Shown in pieces: positions 8,304 to 17,500 of a stretch of DNA of 64,000 nucleotides. Both the position numbers and the translations under genes were made by a program. The stretch lies in assembly GCF_020524005.1 (NCBI RefSeq), contig NZ_JAIVKK010000001.1, positions 806,001-870,000 on the forward strand, given 5' to 3'. The number at the start of each line of letters is the position of its first letter. Position 1 is the stretch's first letter. The DNA is from Microbulbifer aggregans (GTDB lineage Bacteria; Pseudomonadota; Gammaproteobacteria; Pseudomonadales; Cellvibrionaceae). The notes under the pieces are model-generated. The model did not search any database and had not been told where the DNA came from. It was given only the letters and a program-made list of their open reading frames with translations.

Positions 8304-8765
8304 CTAGGCCGTTTGCAGCCCGGGAGCTACAAATCGCTGGTAATACGCAACGGAAAGCGCGTAAAAGTCTTCGTCGATACGCCGCCGTACCTCCACCAGA
8401 GAAGCGCCACGAGCTATCGGGGTTCTCACCAGGCCATAGTCGGCGAGCTCGCCGATCTGACTGGCCCCGGCCCGCAGCAGTTCAAACACCCAGCAATAGG
8501 GGTTCTGATCTTCATTGAAGCGAATCTGCTGGTGCCGCAACTGCGATAAAAGCAGATACTGATCAACAATCTCCAGCTGACTGCGCACAGCATTTGCAAG
8601 ATATCCGTCACGACGATCGGCAATAATACGGCGCTGCTCTTCGGTATATCCGTTCCAATCGATTACCTCATGAGCAAAGCGCTTGCAGCCACGGCAGACG
8701 TTATCACCAATCCCCGTGGAACAAACACCAATGCAGGGCGTGCGCACTTTTTTGTAAATCGCCAT
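8304..8765 (-). CDS. DUF1289-domain protein with C-terminal extension
   Basis: The 153-residue protein begins with a DUF1289 cysteine motif: CIGVCSTG, then CRGCKRFAHEVIDWNGY, with four cysteines in CX3C-X9-CX2C spacing, probably binding metal. After about residue 60 comes a second half unrelated to the short DUF1289 proteins I know (SQIGELADYGLVRTPIARG, VEVRRRIDEDFYALSVAYYQ). The start is the ATG at 8765; a TTG eight codons upstream is possible. Function is unknown. It is convergent with the Tus-like gene. Confidence 0.75.
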   Translation of the reverse strand: MAIYKKVRTPCIGVCSTGIGDNVCRGCKRFAHEVIDWNGYTEEQRRIIADRRDGYLANAVRSQLEIVDQYLLLSQLRHQQIRFNEDQNPYCWVFELLRAGASQIGELADYGLVRTPIARGASLVEVRRRIDEDFYALSVAYYQRFVAPGLQTA

Positions 8766-8995
8766 GCAGCCGACATCCTCGTGAACCAAACCGATCTACA
8801 CGGAAGTGAAACAATCCCGTGTAATTGCAGGCGGCAGAGAATAGCATTTTTTAAGCGGCGGATTCTGCCATTCACACAATGGATATTGGCGCCCGAAGAT
8901 GCGATTAATTCTCACTTCCAGGGCGTGCAAAATACGACCACTATTGATTCCATGAATGGCGAAAATTGGCGTAAGTTATTGATTTTTCAGCGAAC

Positions 8996-9025
8996 TTAAC
9001 AGCGTTAACCCTTTTATTGTAGAAT
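8996..9025 (+). promoter_or_regulatory. Candidate acnB promoter within a 377-bp gene-free stretch
   Basis: 8766-9142 has no gene. TTAACA (8996-9001) and TAGAAT (9020-9025) lie 18 bp apart and could be sigma-70 hexamers. This leaves a leader of roughly 110 nt before acnB. The leader contains a TCCGGA pair (9065-9070 and 9088-9093) able to form a hairpin. Nothing else in the stretch could be assigned. Confidence 0.35.
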
Positions 9026-9142
9026 TCGCCACCCGCCTCCAGCGGCCACCGTTGTAAACCGGGATCCGGACGAGAAGTACATGCGCTTCCGGAGTCCTGA
9101 AAAGCTGTTGGTTTTACCCCATATACAGAGAGGGAATTATCC

Positions 9143-11758
9143 GTGCTTGAAGCCTATCGCAAACACGTCGCCGAGCGCGCCGAACAAGGTATCCCACCCA
9201 AGCCCCTGAATGCCGAGCAGGTAGCCGGCCTGGTGGAACTGCTGAAAAACCCGCCCGCCGGCGAAGAGCAGGAACTGCTGGACCTGATCACCAACCGCGT
9301 ACCGCCGGGCGTGGACGAAGCGGCTTACGTAAAAGCCGGTTTCCTCACCGCCATCGTTAAAGGCGAAGCGGAATCCCCGCTGGTCGACCGCGCACACGCC
9401 ACCAAACTGCTGGGCATGATGCTCGGCGGCTACAACATCGCCACCCTGGTTGACCTGCTGGACGACAAAGACCTGGCAGAGCTGGCCGGCGAACAGCTGA
9501 AAGGCACCCTGCTGATGTTCGACGCGTTCCACGACGTCGAAGAAAAAGCCAAAGCAGGCAATGAAGTAGCCAAGGACGTCATCAAGTCCTGGGCCGAAGG
9601 TGAGTGGTTCACCAAGCGCAACAAAGTGCCTGAGAGCATCAAGGTTGCGGTATTCAAGGTCACCGGTGAAACCAATACCGACGACCTGTCCCCTGCCCCG
9701 GATGCCTGGTCCCGCCCGGACATCCCGCTGCACGCGCGCGCCATGTACAAAATGACCCGCGACGGCCTCACGCCTGAAGAACACGGCGTAACCGGTCCGA
9801 TGAAGCAGATCGAAGAAGTCCAGGCCAAAGGCATCCCCGTCGCCTTCGTTGGCGACGTCGTTGGCACCGGCTCTTCCCGTAAGTCTGCCACCAACTCCGT
9901 ACTGTGGTTCTTCGGTGACGACCTGCCGGGCGTACCGAACAAGAAAGGTGGTGGTATCTGTATCGGCGGTAAAGTAGCCCCGATCTTCTACAACACCATG
10001 GAAGACGCCGGCGCACTGGTATTCGAAGCACCGGTCGACGATCTGAACATGGGTGACATCATCGAGATTCGCCCGTACGACGGCAAAATCCTGTCCGAAG
10101 ACGGCAAGGTTCTGTCTGAATTCGAACTGAAGTCCGACGTACTGCTGGACGAAGTTCAGGCGGGTGGCCGTATCAACCTGATCGTTGGCCGTGGCCTGAC
10201 CACCAAGGCACGCGAATCCCTGGGTCTCGGCGCGTCCGACCTGTTCCGCCTGCCGGAGCAGCCGAACGACACCGGCAAAGGCTACACCCTGGCCCAGAAG
10301 ATGGTCGGTAAAGCCTGTGGTATGGAAGGTGTACGCCCGGGTACCTACTGCGAACCGAAAATGACCACCGTTGGCTCCCAGGACACCACTGGCCCGATGA
10401 CCCGTGACGAGCTGAAAGACCTCGCGTGCCTCGGTTTCCAGGCCGACCTCACCATGCAGTCCTTCTGTCACACCGCGGCTTACCCGAAGCCCGTTGATAT
10501 CGACACCCAGCACACCCTGCCCGACTTCATCATGAACCGCGGCGGCGTTTCCCTGCGTCCGGGTGACGGCATCATCCACAGCTGGCTGAACCGCATGCTG
10601 CTGCCGGATACCGTTGGTACCGGTGGTGACTCCCACACCCGCTTCCCGATGGGCATCTCCTTCCCGGCCGGTTCTGGCCTGGTAGCGTTTGCCGCAGCCA
10701 CCGGCGTTATGCCGCTGGATATGCCGGAATCTGTACTGGTACGCTTCAAGGGCGAACTGCAACCTGGCATCACCCTGCGTGACCTGGTACACGCAATCCC
10801 CTACTACGCTATCCAGGAAGGTCTGCTGACGGTCGAGAAGAAAGGCAAGAAGAACATCTTCTCCGGCCGCATCCTCGAGATCGAAGGCCTGGACCACCTG
10901 ACCGTAGAGCAGGCATTCGAACTGTCTGACGCCTCTGCAGAGCGCTCTGCTGCCGGCTGTACCATCAAGCTGCCGGAAGAAGCCATCGCCGAATACCTGC
11001 GCTCCAACATCACCCTGCTGCGCTGGATGATTGCGGAAGGCTACGGCTCCAAGCGCACCCTGGAACGTCGTGCACGCGCCATGGAAGAGTGGCTGGAGAA
11101 ACCGGAACTGATGAGCGCCGACGCCGACGCCGAATACGCAGCAGTGATCGAGATCGACCTGGCCGACGTGAAAGAGCCGATCGTCTGCGCTCCGAACGAC
11201 CCGGACGACGCACGCCTGCTTTCCACTGTCGCGGGTGACAAGGTGGACGAAGTGTTCATCGGCTCCTGCATGACCAACATCGGTCACTTCCGCGCAGCCG
11301 GTAAACTGCTCCAGCAGCACAAAGGTGGCATCTCCACCCGTATGTGGATCTCTCCGCCCACCAAGATGGACGAGCACCAGCTGATGGAAGAAGGCTACTA
11401 CAACATCTACGGCTCTGCCGGTGCACGCACCGAGATGCCGGGATGCTCCCTGTGTATGGGTAACCAGGCACGTGTAGCCCCGAACAGCACCGTACTGTCC
11501 ACCTCCACCCGTAACTTCCCGAACCGCCTGGGCGACGGTGCCAACGTGTACCTGACCTCCGCGGAACTGGCTTCTGTGGGTGCCATCCTGGGCAAACTGC
11601 CGACCCCGGCGGAATACCAGGAGTTCGCCAAGAACCTGGACGCCATGTCTGCGGAAATCTACCGCTACCTGAACTTCGACCAGATTGAGGAATTCCAGAA
11701 ATCTGCCGAAGAAGGCAAGCGTATCGCTGCTACCGAGATTCAGGACGTTGCTGTTTAA
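9143..11758 (+). CDS. acnB: Aconitate hydratase B
   Basis: Bifunctional aconitate hydratase/2-methylisocitrate dehydratase of the TCA cycle, cytoplasmic, carrying a 4Fe-4S cluster. The 871-residue length and domain order are typical of AcnB: N-terminal HEAT-like domain ([19 protein letters not shown]), swivel domain, then catalytic core. Cluster cysteines are visible in [14 protein letters not shown] and [13 protein letters not shown]. The start is GTG preceded by GAGGGA. It is a single-gene unit followed by a strong terminator. AcnB-type apo-proteins can bind mRNA; nothing here tests that. Confidence 0.98.
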   Translation: MLEAYRKHVAERAEQGIPPKPLNAEQVAGLVELLKNPPAGEEQELLDLITNRVPPGVDEAAYVKAGFLTAIVKGEAESPLVDRAHATKLLGMMLGGYNIATLVDLLDDKDLAELAGEQLKGTLLMFDAFHDVEEKAKAGNEVAKDVIKSWAEGEWFTKRNKVPESIKVAVFKVTGETNTDDLSPAPDAWSRPDIPLHARAMYKMTRDGLTPEEHGVTGPMKQIEEVQAKGIPVAFVGDVVGTGSSRKSATNSVLWFFGDDLPGVPNKKGGGICIGGKVAPIFYNTMEDAGALVFEAPVDDLNMGDIIEIRPYDGKILSEDGKVLSEFELKSDVLLDEVQAGGRINLIVGRGLTTKARESLGLGASDLFRLPEQPNDTGKGYTLAQKMVGKACGMEGVRPGTYCEPKMTTVGSQDTTGPMTRDELKDLACLGFQADLTMQSFCHTAAYPKPVDIDTQHTLPDFIMNRGGVSLRPGDGIIHSWLNRMLLPDTVGTGGDSHTRFPMGISFPAGSGLVAFAAATGVMPLDMPESVLVRFKGELQPGITLRDLVHAIPYYAIQEGLLTVEKKGKKNIFSGRILEIEGLDHLTVEQAFELSDASAERSAAGCTIKLPEEAIAEYLRSNITLLRWMIAEGYGSKRTLERRARAMEEWLEKPELMSADADAEYAAVIEIDLADVKEPIVCAPNDPDDARLLSTVAGDKVDEVFIGSCMTNIGHFRAAGKLLQQHKGGISTRMWISPPTKMDEHQLMEEGYYNIYGSAGARTEMPGCSLCMGNQARVAPNSTVLSTSTRNFPNRLGDGANVYLTSAELASVGAILGKLPTPAEYQEFAKNLDAMSAEIYRYLNFDQIEEFQKSAEEGKRIAATEIQDVAV

Positions 11759-11792
11759 GTCGCCGATTTAAACAACTGACTGAATTTAAAGA

Positions 11793-11822
11793 AAAACCCT
11801 ACTCGAAAGAGTGGGGTTTTTT
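11793..11822 (+). terminator. Rho-independent terminator of acnB
   Basis: Near-perfect 12-bp stem, AAAACCCTACTC (11793-11804) and GAGTGGGGTTTT (11809-11820), with a GAAA tetraloop. The T-run begins inside the distal arm and runs to 11822. It starts 35 bp after the acnB stop. Confidence 0.9.
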
Positions 11823-11939
11823 CGTTTTCCGCAGAGCCAAAGTGGCAAGAAACTCCCTATTTCCATTAGCATTGGGCCACGGACGTATTACCTGAGGAAA
11901 TTCCGCCCACCGGTTCATGACAAAAGGGACGTCATCACC

Positions 11940-13029
11940 ATGCAAATCCTATCCCGCCTTCTGATTCTGATCCTCGCCGCATCTCTCTGCGTAACAGCCC
12001 ATAGCCAATCCCTCGACAACAAGGCAAAACTCCTACCGGAAATTGGAGCAGCCCTGATGTTAAGCAAGTCGCTGCAACGGATGGCGAATACCTGCAGCGT
12101 CATTTATCCGCCCCAGGAAGTGGTTTACCAAGGCATTTATCAAGCGTCCTCAGCTCCACGTTACCTGTTGCTTTTTAACTTTGAAACAGAGTTACCGTTG
12201 GTGACTGGCTCACAGGATGAGCGACTTCAAGCACTCGATTTATCCGAAAAAAAGTCGATACCCTTTGCAACACAGAATTTCCACAGTAAATTGACAGGTT
12301 CGATCAGGAATACGCTCATCGCTATAAAGAAATCAAGCTATTGCTCTCAGAGTTGAAAAAATCACCCACCAAACAAAGCCAGAGCCTGCCGAAAGCGCCC
12401 ACAGAATCAGCTGACGCCCCCAATGTCGCAAACCTGATATCCCGCATCAAAGACTCCTCAAAGCTAAGTTTTAATTCAGGAAACTGGCGATTGTTTTCGG
12501 AATTATACGAGCCGGGGACATTTGACTGCTGGAAATCAGCTTCCGGCGCTGACGTATTTGGCTTCCTGGCAATGCAACCGATTCCCGAGCATGCAAAATA
12601 TAAAGTAGAAGCGTTTACAGAATTTGGGCTAGCCAATGGCGTTTTTAGTAACCACAAACCTACGCATTTATTGGAGATTTCATACAAGCAATCTACTGAT
12701 GGCGAGCGCTGTGGAATTGAGGAGAGCAAACGGTCCCCAACGCATTATTTTTCCTGATTGAGAGTGACGATGGCTATAAGCTCACGCACTACTGTCCCCA
12801 AGACCCAAGCCTAATCTCATGGGGAGAACCACTATCCGCAGCAATACTCGCGGCAAACATAGGTCGGCTTGACGCAGAAGACTGGAAAATTATCCCTCAG
12901 GAAGTTAAACGGGATCCTTTCTTTGCCAGGGGCGCCACGAAATACCTACGGGACAAGTACGGATTCGGCCCTATATTAGTCGCGAACGCGATAGACTATA
13001 TATGCGATCCCAAGAATGTTGCACCATAG
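11940..13029 (+). pseudogene. Secreted protein gene broken by two frameshifts
   Basis: Three consecutive reading frames each continue the previous one. Frame one (11940-12356) starts with a signal peptide, MQILSRLLILILAASL. Frame two is open from 12290 to 12757 and reads on as DRFDQEYAHRYKEIKLLL. Frame three (12721-13029) reads ALFFLIESDDGYKLTHYC to VANAIDYICDPKNVAP. Both switches need one missing base. Adding a C to the CCCC run at 12735-12738 joins frames two and three perfectly. The intact product would be about 363 residues, exported, of unknown family. It is either a decaying gene or an assembly error at homopolymers. Confidence 0.6.
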
Positions 13030-13175
13030 CAGTTTTAGCAAGAGAACCTACTGCCTCCGTATGAGCACCAGCAGCATTCAGTAATAGCGGAACCGCATAC
13101 CTAAATATAGACTCCCCGGAAACCCGAACAAGCTGGGTAGATCCGGGCATTATTGGTATAGTACGAAATGAAATG

Positions 13176-13206
13176 CTCAGGTATAGGTATTCCGCCGATA
13201 CCTGAG
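13176..13206. repeat. Perfect 9-bp inverted repeat, 13-nt loop
   Basis: CTCAGGTAT (13176-13184) and ATACCTGAG (13198-13206) are perfect inverse copies. They lie in the 222-bp spacer between the broken gene and the DUF4241 gene, 45 bp before that gene's ATG. There is no T-run, so it is more likely a regulatory or mRNA-leader hairpin than a terminator. The rest of the spacer shows nothing recognisable. Confidence 0.5.
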
Positions 13207-13251
13207 GCTCTTGAAAAAACTATGAAGTGAAACCGGATTTCGAAACCGAAC

Positions 13252-14355
13252 ATGGAAGATACAATAAACTCCCACAAAAACAACAGTAGTTACGATAATC
13301 TTGCATCTTCTCCTGAAGACAGGGTTAAGGCTTTTATTTCTCACTGGCATGAGCAGTGGTCGAAAACAAAACGAACAATGGGTGATGTAGAAGATTTCGA
13401 CTTCGACTATTGGGGGGAGCAAATATCAGAAGTTGATAAGACCCATTTTTTCCCGGGGAGCAGCTCAAACTCTGCGGGATCATTTATGTCAAAAGCCACG
13501 TACGACCCCAAGACTGAAAAAATCGCAGAATACGAAATTAGAGCTGACAGTGCGCAGGTATTCACGGAAATTTATGACGAAGATCCTGAACCTAGCAAGT
13601 ACCATGTCTATGACCTTAAGATGGATGCAAAGAAAGGGTGGAAAATAAAGGATATATTTACCCTATATGACCCTCCTAAAAGTCCTGTTATCGATATTGA
13701 TAAACATGCAGAAATCCTTGGCATGAGCAGCCCTGACGCCCCTTTCATGGATAGAGAGGATTATTTCGACCTGGATGAAAATATACTTTTCCAGCAAGAC
13801 CGAAACATCAACACCCCAGATTTAGGCGAAGGGATTGCCAAACTTGAGCAAATCGGCAAGCTACGGGTCACATCAGGCATCCTTGGGATCTTAGATTTCG
13901 GCTATGACATTTATGATTTTGAGCCTTTACAAAAAAAGATAAAGCCAGGGGACTACCCTGTTGAAACTGTAACCATATATAACCGAGTAGCCGGCCTTAG
14001 AGTAAAATTTAGCCAAAGCGAGAAACCGGTAAAATGGTATGCGGCCAACACACCGAGCTGCAATGGTGTTTATGGTGTAGACGCTGGCAATTTAGCTATT
14101 TTTGATGTCAGCAGTCTCCTGAGCTTGAATCATTTAGGAAAAGAAAAAATATTTTATGAATGGTACCAGTCTGGCAAGCCAGATTTGCTATCAATGACAG
14201 ACAAAGAAGACTGCGTTATTTCCCCCAGCGGTTTTGGAGATGGTGCCTACGGCGCATTCTGGGGAGTAAATCAACAAGATGAAGCTGTCTCACTATACAT
14301 AGACTTCTTGATCCTTGTGGATGAAACAGAAGATGGCATATTTGAATCTATCTAG
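13252..14355 (+). CDS. NTF2-like plus DUF4241 protein (immunity-type, predicted)
   Basis: The 367-residue acidic soluble protein appears to have two parts. The N-terminal part (about 15-140: VKAFISHWHEQWSKTKR, YDLKMDAKKGWKIKDIF) looks like an NTF2-fold domain. The C-terminal part (about 190-365) has DUF4241 features: LRVTSGILGILDFGYD, a PGDYPVETVTIYNRVAGLR block and the ending SGFGDGAYGAFWGVNQQDEA. Both fold types are known among polymorphic-toxin immunity proteins, so an immunity role is suggested but no toxin gene is adjacent. Codon use is more AT-rich than in flanking core genes. The ribosome site is weak. Confidence 0.6.
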   Translation: MEDTINSHKNNSSYDNLASSPEDRVKAFISHWHEQWSKTKRTMGDVEDFDFDYWGEQISEVDKTHFFPGSSSNSAGSFMSKATYDPKTEKIAEYEIRADSAQVFTEIYDEDPEPSKYHVYDLKMDAKKGWKIKDIFTLYDPPKSPVIDIDKHAEILGMSSPDAPFMDREDYFDLDENILFQQDRNINTPDLGEGIAKLEQIGKLRVTSGILGILDFGYDIYDFEPLQKKIKPGDYPVETVTIYNRVAGLRVKFSQSEKPVKWYAANTPSCNGVYGVDAGNLAIFDVSSLLSLNHLGKEKIFYEWYQSGKPDLLSMTDKEDCVISPSGFGDGAYGAFWGVNQQDEAVSLYIDFLILVDETEDGIFESI

Positions 14356-14670
14356 AGCGCTTAGTATAAAGTCTCAATCGCGACGCCGTTGACCAACCAT
14401 AAACAGCCTCCACTGGAGCACTGGAACCAGTCTTTTCCAGGAGTGCTTTACTATTCAGCGCGATAGCAATGGATTTGCAGCGGTGTTACGTGAGAGCGGA
14501 CACCGCCTCACCTTTGCGCAAGTAAAGCCGCATTAACATCTCGGAATTATTCTTTTATAGCAATGAGCATGAACCCATTCACGTCCATACCGATGAAAGG
14601 TAGAAATCCGGTTTCATACTTTTGAGACAGCATCTTATTGCCCTGAAACCAATCACGCAGAGAGTTAAAA
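14356..14670. other. Gene-free spacer with hairpin and repeat copy
   Basis: No convincing reading frame in 315 bp. It holds an imperfect hairpin (AGCACTGGAA with TTCCAGGAGTGCT, about 14418-14452) and one copy of a degenerate sequence shared with the spacer at 19328 (cgatagcaatgg to gcggtgttacg). The end of the stretch, from 14656, is the leader of the DUF2442 gene with AGAGAG before its ATG. Confidence 0.4.
14461..14490. repeat. Degenerate spacer repeat, copy 1
   Basis: CGATAGCAATGG...GCAGCGGTGTTACG here resembles CGATAGCATGGG...GAGCAGTGGTGTTACG at 19328-19365. The tail GCGGTGTTACGTGAGAG (14480-14496) resembles GCGGTGCTATGTGAGAA at 18151-18167, 14 of 17 matching. All lie in spacers of the accessory patch. 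Confidence 0.35.
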
Positions 14671-14928
14671 ATGCCTGAGGTTCTGGTTAAGTCCGCCCGC
14701 CACCTTAAATCTCACATCCTTGAAATTACATTCAATGATGGCCACAAGCAGATTGTAGATTTTGCACCTTTCATATCCTCTGTGCAGCACCCTGATTATG
14801 AGCAATACAAGTCTGAAGAAAAGTTTCTTGAGTATGAAATAGTAGATGGAAACCTAAATTGGGATGGTTACACTATGATTTTCCCTGTAGAGGACCTCTA
14901 CGCAAACAAAATACTCCGAAGTGCATAG
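14671..14928 (+). CDS. DUF2442 family protein
   Basis: The 85-residue protein has the DUF2442 pattern: ARHLKSHILEITFNDGHKQ, then VDFAPF, an acidic middle, and a C-terminal NWDGYTMIFPVEDLY. Members are small, often sit in mobile or toxin-antitoxin-rich DNA and have no established function, although some are paired with DUF4160 proteins. No DUF4160 partner is visible here. AGAGAG precedes the ATG. The stop overlaps possible upstream starts of the next gene, suggesting a shared transcript. Confidence 0.8.
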   Translation: MPEVLVKSARHLKSHILEITFNDGHKQIVDFAPFISSVQHPDYEQYKSEEKFLEYEIVDGNLNWDGYTMIFPVEDLYANKILRSA

Positions 14929-14968
14929 TACAAAATTGAAATGCAACAAACGAACGGCGCCGGCTCAT

Positions 14969-15223
14969 ATGAATAAAGGTACGTGCGGCATTTGCAACCG
15001 TCAGATTCAGAATACTGGATTTGAGTCATGTATGTATTGCGGCAATGAACTTCTTGGCGAGCAAAAATTTTCCGCAGCTGAGAAGCTTGCTTTAAAAGAG
15101 CAAAAAGAGGCTCTCAAAGCTGAGTTCCAGAGAAAAAGAGACAGCCAGAGTGCACCATCCTGCTCAAACTACGGGATTGATGGTGGACTGGATCTCGGTT
15201 ATTCAGATCCAGACTGTGAGTGA
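14969..15223 (+). CDS. Zinc-ribbon small protein
   Basis: The 84-residue protein starts with two CX2C knuckles (CGIC and CMYC, 11 residues apart) expected to bind one zinc. A Lys/Glu-rich helix (about 35-60: AAEKLALKEQKEALKAEFQR) and a Gly/Asp-rich tail ending in cysteine follow. I chose the ATG at 14969, immediately before the first knuckle. A GTG at 14921 in the same frame overlaps the DUF2442 stop. No family recognised. Confidence 0.55.
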   Translation: MNKGTCGICNRQIQNTGFESCMYCGNELLGEQKFSAAEKLALKEQKEALKAEFQRKRDSQSAPSCSNYGIDGGLDLGYSDPDCE

Positions 15224-15298
15224 CACCACTCTTAACGAGCCCAAGTAAGATACTCCAATCCTTCGGGCCTCCGCGGGACGCTAACTTAGAAAAGTCAC

Positions 15299-15634
15299 AT
15301 GAATCAAAGATTAATAAATGTCGCTTTAATTTTTCCAGCCTTTTCATTCGCGCATGAAATCCCAGACATCTCCAATGAGTGGAATCATCGAGTAGAAAAA
15401 TTTCAAGAACACTTGGTGAGCAACAAATGTTCAGGAGCGATTCAAGAATCTAAGACACTATTGGAAATAGACCCTGCGAGCACTGAAGCTATGTTTTACC
15501 TCTACTATTCCAGCAAGAAATGTGGAAGTGAATTACCTGAATGGCTCGGAAAGCCTACTAGCTGGCCGAATGGCTCAGTCAAGGATCGCTATTATATTGA
15601 TTTGGCACAGACCCTTGGCAGTGAAAGACGTTAA
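15299..15634 (+). CDS. Small exported helical-repeat-like protein
   Basis: The 111-residue product has a probable signal peptide (MNQRLINVALIFPAFSFA, cut before HEIPD). A mature part resembling one tetratricopeptide-type unit follows (CSGAIQESKTLLEIDPASTE, AMFYLYYSSKKCG). Two cysteines could form a periplasmic disulfide. The function is not recognised. The ribosome site is weak and codon use is AT-rich like the neighbours. Confidence 0.5.
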   Translation: MNQRLINVALIFPAFSFAHEIPDISNEWNHRVEKFQEHLVSNKCSGAIQESKTLLEIDPASTEAMFYLYYSSKKCGSELPEWLGKPTSWPNGSVKDRYYIDLAQTLGSERR

Positions 15635-15705
15635 CTCTCGGCTGAGCGGATTAAGCTACTCTACCGCCATCCCTAAACCAAGCATTGAGTTTTCTGGAGG
15701 CTCAA

Positions 15706-15831
15706 ATGGACAATTGTCCTCTTTGTGGAAAAAAGGCTGATATTGCTCAGCCAGAATGGAGCGGAGGCCGGTATTTCATCAAATGCGGTACATGTGGTCG
15801 ATATTCTACAAATAAAATTACGATAGATTGA
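15706..15831 (+). CDS. 41-residue zinc-ribbon miniprotein
   Basis: A short frame with a perfect ribosome site, GGAGG at 15696-15700, 5 nt before the ATG. The product carries two CX2C pairs (CPLC at residues 4-7 and CGTC near 29-32), a minimal rubredoxin-type zinc ribbon, and ends YSTNKITID. It could be a true miniprotein or the N-terminal stub of a longer protein truncated at the TGA. No homologue is known to me. Confidence 0.5.
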   Translation: MDNCPLCGKKADIAQPEWSGGRYFIKCGTCGRYSTNKITID

Positions 15832-15839
15832 GCTTGATT

Positions 15840-15872
15840 CGTTAAGAACAGCTGGCAGCCCTCGAATAAAGG
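15840..15872. repeat. Degenerate spacer repeat, second family
   Basis: CGTTAAGAACAGCTG (15840-15854) matches CGCTAAGAATAACTG (19293-19307) at 12 of 15 bases. CAGCCCTCGA (15856-15865) recurs exactly at 19320-19329. Both copies begin within 10 bp after a stop codon. The rest of 15832-16045 shows nothing recognisable. Confidence 0.35.
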
Positions 15873-16045
15873 AACTCCAGTGCTCTGTCGCTGCAAAACC
15901 ATAGTGCTTGATTGGAAATGGGCCGAGCACCGCTATCGCCGTGAAAGCACGCCATCAGAAATTGAATCATGCTAAAACATAGGATATGCGCGATAATCCA
16001 CTCCGCATCTAACATCAGCCTCAGACTTCAACCCCAGGGGATACC

Positions 16046-16501
16046 GTGACCTTAGCTTGGATCGAGAACAAAAGTGCAGAGACTGAACAAGTCATCCACT
16101 CTTCTACCTTTGAAGGCACTTCAGACCACGACGTACAACAGGCAATCGATGCCTGTATAGAGAAAGCCTGCACCCTACTCCACCAGAACATCCAAGACGA
16201 TTCCAGATTTCTGCTGTTTGAGTGGGATACCACAAACGCGATTCTCACGATTGTCGTAACGGACGATTCGAAACAGCAAGACTCGCGTGACGTTGTGAAG
16301 TGTCACTTCACCCTGCTTGATCAAAAAACGATCACAGAAAGCGCGTCGCAGGATAAAACGCAGCAACCCCGCGTGGACGAGTTAGCAGAAAACATTCTGT
16401 ATTGGATCAAGGATTACCTCACCACTTGCGCCCCGTTTTTACGTTACTCACTCATCGCTGCATTCCATCAAGGATCGCGAGCAACTTGCACTCTGCTCTA
16501 A
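16046..16501 (+). CDS. Hypothetical soluble protein
   Basis: The 151-residue acidic protein starts at a GTG with AGGGG 7 nt upstream. No signal peptide or membrane span. Visible features are ATTLLHQ-like amphipathic helices (DVQQAIDACIEKACTLL), a beta-rich middle (RFLLFEWDTTNAILTIVV) and a C-terminal helix (VDELAENILYWIKDYLTT). No family recognised. The cupin gene follows 39 bp downstream. Confidence 0.5.
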   Translation: MTLAWIENKSAETEQVIHSSTFEGTSDHDVQQAIDACIEKACTLLHQNIQDDSRFLLFEWDTTNAILTIVVTDDSKQQDSRDVVKCHFTLLDQKTITESASQDKTQQPRVDELAENILYWIKDYLTTCAPFLRYSLIAAFHQGSRATCTLL

Positions 16502-16540
16502 AGATATTAATACGAGTGATTGGTGAGAATAGAGATCATC

Positions 16541-16918
16541 ATGAAGGAATCGATCAAGAAGCAAGACCTCTCAACAGAGTTTTTCACTCCGGAAAAATGT
16601 TTCATCGTTGAGCTTTCCAATTCGGCAGATGACGAAAACCTGTCGATTGCGCGTGCGCGCGTCGAGCCTGGAGTCTCAACCCGGTGGCACCGTCTCAAAA
16701 CGTCAGCTGAACGCTATTACATTCTCAGCGGAACTGGGCGAGTAGAGATCAGCGATTTATCATCCGAAGTCGTGGGGCCAGGCGATGTGGTTATTATTCC
16801 CCCGATGGCTCCCCAGCGAATCACGAATACCGGCCAGGAGGACCTGATTTTTCTGGCGCTCTGCACTCCGCCATTTACCAGTCAAGACTATGAAGATATT
16901 GACGAAACGCCGGCGTGA
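16541..16918 (+). CDS. Cupin-domain protein
   Basis: The 125-residue single-domain cupin has the two motifs: VEPGVSTRWHRLKTSAERYY (metal-binding His, Glu) and GPGDVVIIPPMAPQRITNTG, with SGTGRVEI between them. The first motif retains one His and Glu instead of the full HXH, and the second has no metal His (PPMAPQR), so metal binding is uncertain. The substrate is unknown. The ATG at 16541 is chosen over an upstream TTG/GTG pair at 16520. Confidence 0.8.
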   Translation: MKESIKKQDLSTEFFTPEKCFIVELSNSADDENLSIARARVEPGVSTRWHRLKTSAERYYILSGTGRVEISDLSSEVVGPGDVVIIPPMAPQRITNTGQEDLIFLALCTPPFTSQDYEDIDETPA

Positions 16919-17078
16919 GTGGCTGGTGAAATCAGGTAGAAAACCATGATCGAACCCCGATAGTGGCACCACCATCAAGTATCTTTCATTCCCGGAGCTC
17001 GTGCTTAATCACCCGCCTTCTTTTTCGGTTACTATATCGCCAGCTCGCTCTTACTATCGATAAACAAGAGTCAAAACC

Positions 17079-17492
17079 ATGGAATATCCGATCGAAGCGT
17101 CATGCCAGTGCGGAAAGGTGACTTACAAACTGCATGAGCCACCCCAAATGGTTCTCGCATGCCATTGCACTGAGTGCCAGAAATTATCGACCAGCCCTTT
17201 TAGTGTCACGGCGCTTGTCGCGGCAGGCAGCATCGACTTTGACGGGGAGATGAAAGACTGGGGGCGTTTGGCGGAGAGCGGTAATAGAAACCACGCGAAA
17301 TTTTGTCCCGAATGCGGCACCCGGATTTACCATTACAACCCGGATGATCCAGCCACCGTGAAGCTCAAACTCAAGCCGGTTCACTTGGCCAATACACGGC
17401 TGTTCGAGCCCAGCGCCCATGTGTGGGTCAGTGAAAAGCTGGACTGGTACCGGATCCCCGAAGGGGTAAAAGTTTTCGAGAAACAGCCGTAA
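17079..17492 (+). CDS. GFA-family (glutathione-dependent formaldehyde-activating-like) protein
   Basis: The 137-residue protein is one GFA/CENP-V zinc domain. Cysteine ligands are visible in ASCQCGKVTYKL, ACHCTECQKLS and FCPECGTRIYHY. Most GFA-family members have no proven formaldehyde activity, so the function is open. It lies on the same strand 8 bp before the next gene, suggesting a two-gene unit. Confidence 0.88.
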   Translation: MEYPIEASCQCGKVTYKLHEPPQMVLACHCTECQKLSTSPFSVTALVAAGSIDFDGEMKDWGRLAESGNRNHAKFCPECGTRIYHYNPDDPATVKLKLKPVHLANTRLFEPSAHVWVSEKLDWYRIPEGVKVFEKQP

Positions 17493-17500
17493 CGTGAACC

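Noticed and set aside
9137-11377. Very long open frame antisense to acnB (746 codons)
   Set aside because: It mirrors the codon bias of acnB, has no ribosome site and the product has no recognisable domain; acnB on the plus strand is unambiguous.
15522-15740. 72-codon plus-strand frame overlapping the small exported protein and the zinc-ribbon miniprotein
   Set aside because: Alternative frame of two better-supported genes; it would abolish the GGAGG-driven miniprotein start.
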